A stretch of DNA of 7,048 nt from Acidobacteriota bacterium. GTDB lineage: Bacteria; Acidobacteriota; UBA6911; RPQK01; JADFOI01. A model generated the notes under the pieces. That model searched no databases. It was not told the DNA's origin and saw nothing but the letters and a program-made list of their open reading frames with translations. This document shows, one piece after another, positions 6,789 through 7,048 of this stretch (position 1 is its first letter; the number at the start of each line of letters is the position of its first letter). The position numbers were made by a program, and so were the translations under genes. The stretch lies in contig JAUXKG010000127.1 of the NCBI GenBank assembly GCA_030624355.1, positions 1 to 7,048 on the forward strand. Direction: 5' to 3'.

Positions 6789-6901
6789 AGGGCAGCATTG
6801 CAACTTTGAGCGGCTCTGGCTTTGGTGTCCGTTCCGGAAGAAGCCCTCGTATATGACGGATGAGGCATCAACCCACTTCAACTTTTTTCTATCTCGGGGC
6901 G

Positions 6902-7048
6902 ATGTTGCCAAGCAGATTGTGCGTTTGCCTCCTGTGCGTTTGCCTCTCCGCATTTGAAGCTTCGGGAGCGCAAGAGGATAGTCTTCCAAACGACACAAAC
7001 ATTATTGTAGAGCTGCTTCCCGATGTCGGGAGGCCCGGTGAAAAAAGT
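6902..7048 (+). CDS. N-terminus of a putative secreted protein, truncated by window end
   Basis: An open frame of 49 codons begins with ATG at 6902 and runs off the window. The translation starts MLPSRLCVCLLCVCLSAFEA and continues SGAQEDSLPNDTNIIVELLP, which is a convincing Sec signal peptide (Arg near the start, leucine/cysteine core, cleavage likely after SGA at residue 23) followed by a polar mature part. No lipobox Cys sits at a suitable position. An in-frame ATG at 6860 would add 14 residues, and an in-frame TGA at 6854 blocks anything longer; neither start has a strong ribosome binding site. I do not recognise the mature part, and too little is visible to assign a family. The gene diverges from the minus-strand cluster. 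Confidence 0.6.
   Translation, partial: MLPSRLCVCLLCVCLSAFEASGAQEDSLPNDTNIIVELLPDVGRPGEKS
6918..6947 (+). repeat. 15-bp tandem duplication inside the signal-peptide coding region
   Basis: TGTGCGTTTGCCTCC (6918-6932) is followed at once by TGTGCGTTTGCCTCT (6933-6947), differing only at the last base. In frame it doubles the pentapeptide Leu-Cys-Val-Cys-Leu and so lengthens the hydrophobic core of the signal peptide by five residues without shifting the frame. Confidence 0.9.

Larger units (their letters stand above)
6436..6901. other. Gene-poor interval between the cluster and the right-hand secreted protein gene
   Basis: This 466-bp interval holds the leader and candidate promoter of the minus-strand cluster (6436-6600) and the amidohydrolase remnant (about 6654-6788). 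In the rest (6789-6901) I see no gene, clear terminator or RNA. The open frames crossing the interval on both strands have no family similarity and low-complexity, arginine/cysteine-rich translations. Confidence 0.6.

Noticed and set aside
6827..6855. Promoter for the right-hand secreted-protein gene based on TATATG at 6850-6855
   Set aside because: No acceptable -35 hexamer stands at 16-18 nt spacing, and the element would overlap the alternative start region.
6618..6998. 126-codon minus-strand open frame
   Set aside because: It is antisense to the amidohydrolase remnant and to the putative secreted-protein start, and the translation shows no recognisable fold or motif.

Overview
The window reads as part of an uncultured, probably Gram-negative environmental bacterium. 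Two visible proteins begin with Sec-type signal peptides, and the gene families (UbiD-type decarboxylase, phenylacetate-CoA-ligase-like enzyme, YtcJ-like amidohydrolases) are typical of soil and sediment bacteria that degrade aromatics. Nothing in the sequence fixes a phylum. No rRNA, tRNA, CRISPR array or intact transposase gene was seen.

Layout. At the left edge (1-1020, +) is the C-terminal part of an amidohydrolase. It converges on a compact five-gene cluster that occupies 1116-6435 on the minus strand. In transcription order the cluster encodes an exported amidohydrolase (4567-6435), a UbiD-family (de)carboxylase with all catalytic residues in place (3095-4528), a 105-aa protein that may be a small carboxylase subunit (2744-3061), a phenylacetate-CoA-ligase-like adenylating enzyme (1340-2662) and a 73-aa protein of unknown function (1116-1337). 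Gaps between these genes are 38, 33, 81 and 2 nt, so one transcript is likely. A candidate promoter lies at 6571-6599. To the right, on the plus strand, are the decayed tail of a third amidohydrolase (about 6654-6788) and the first 49 codons of a putative secreted protein that runs off the window (6902-7048).

How the genes may work together (inference). The exported amidohydrolase could release or process an amide- or ester-like substrate outside the cytoplasm. The UbiD-type enzyme, perhaps with the small protein as a subunit, could add or remove a carboxyl group on an aromatic or unsaturated acid. The PaaK-like enzyme could activate the acid as an adenylate or CoA thioester. The set recalls anaerobic phenol carboxylation followed by CoA activation, but no phenylphosphate synthase and no prenyl-FMN synthase (UbiX) is visible here, so the substrate is open. 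Two active-site oddities deserve attention: Asp to Ser in the RTGD motif of the ligase, and Asp to Ser at the usual late metal/catalytic position of the left-hand amidohydrolase.
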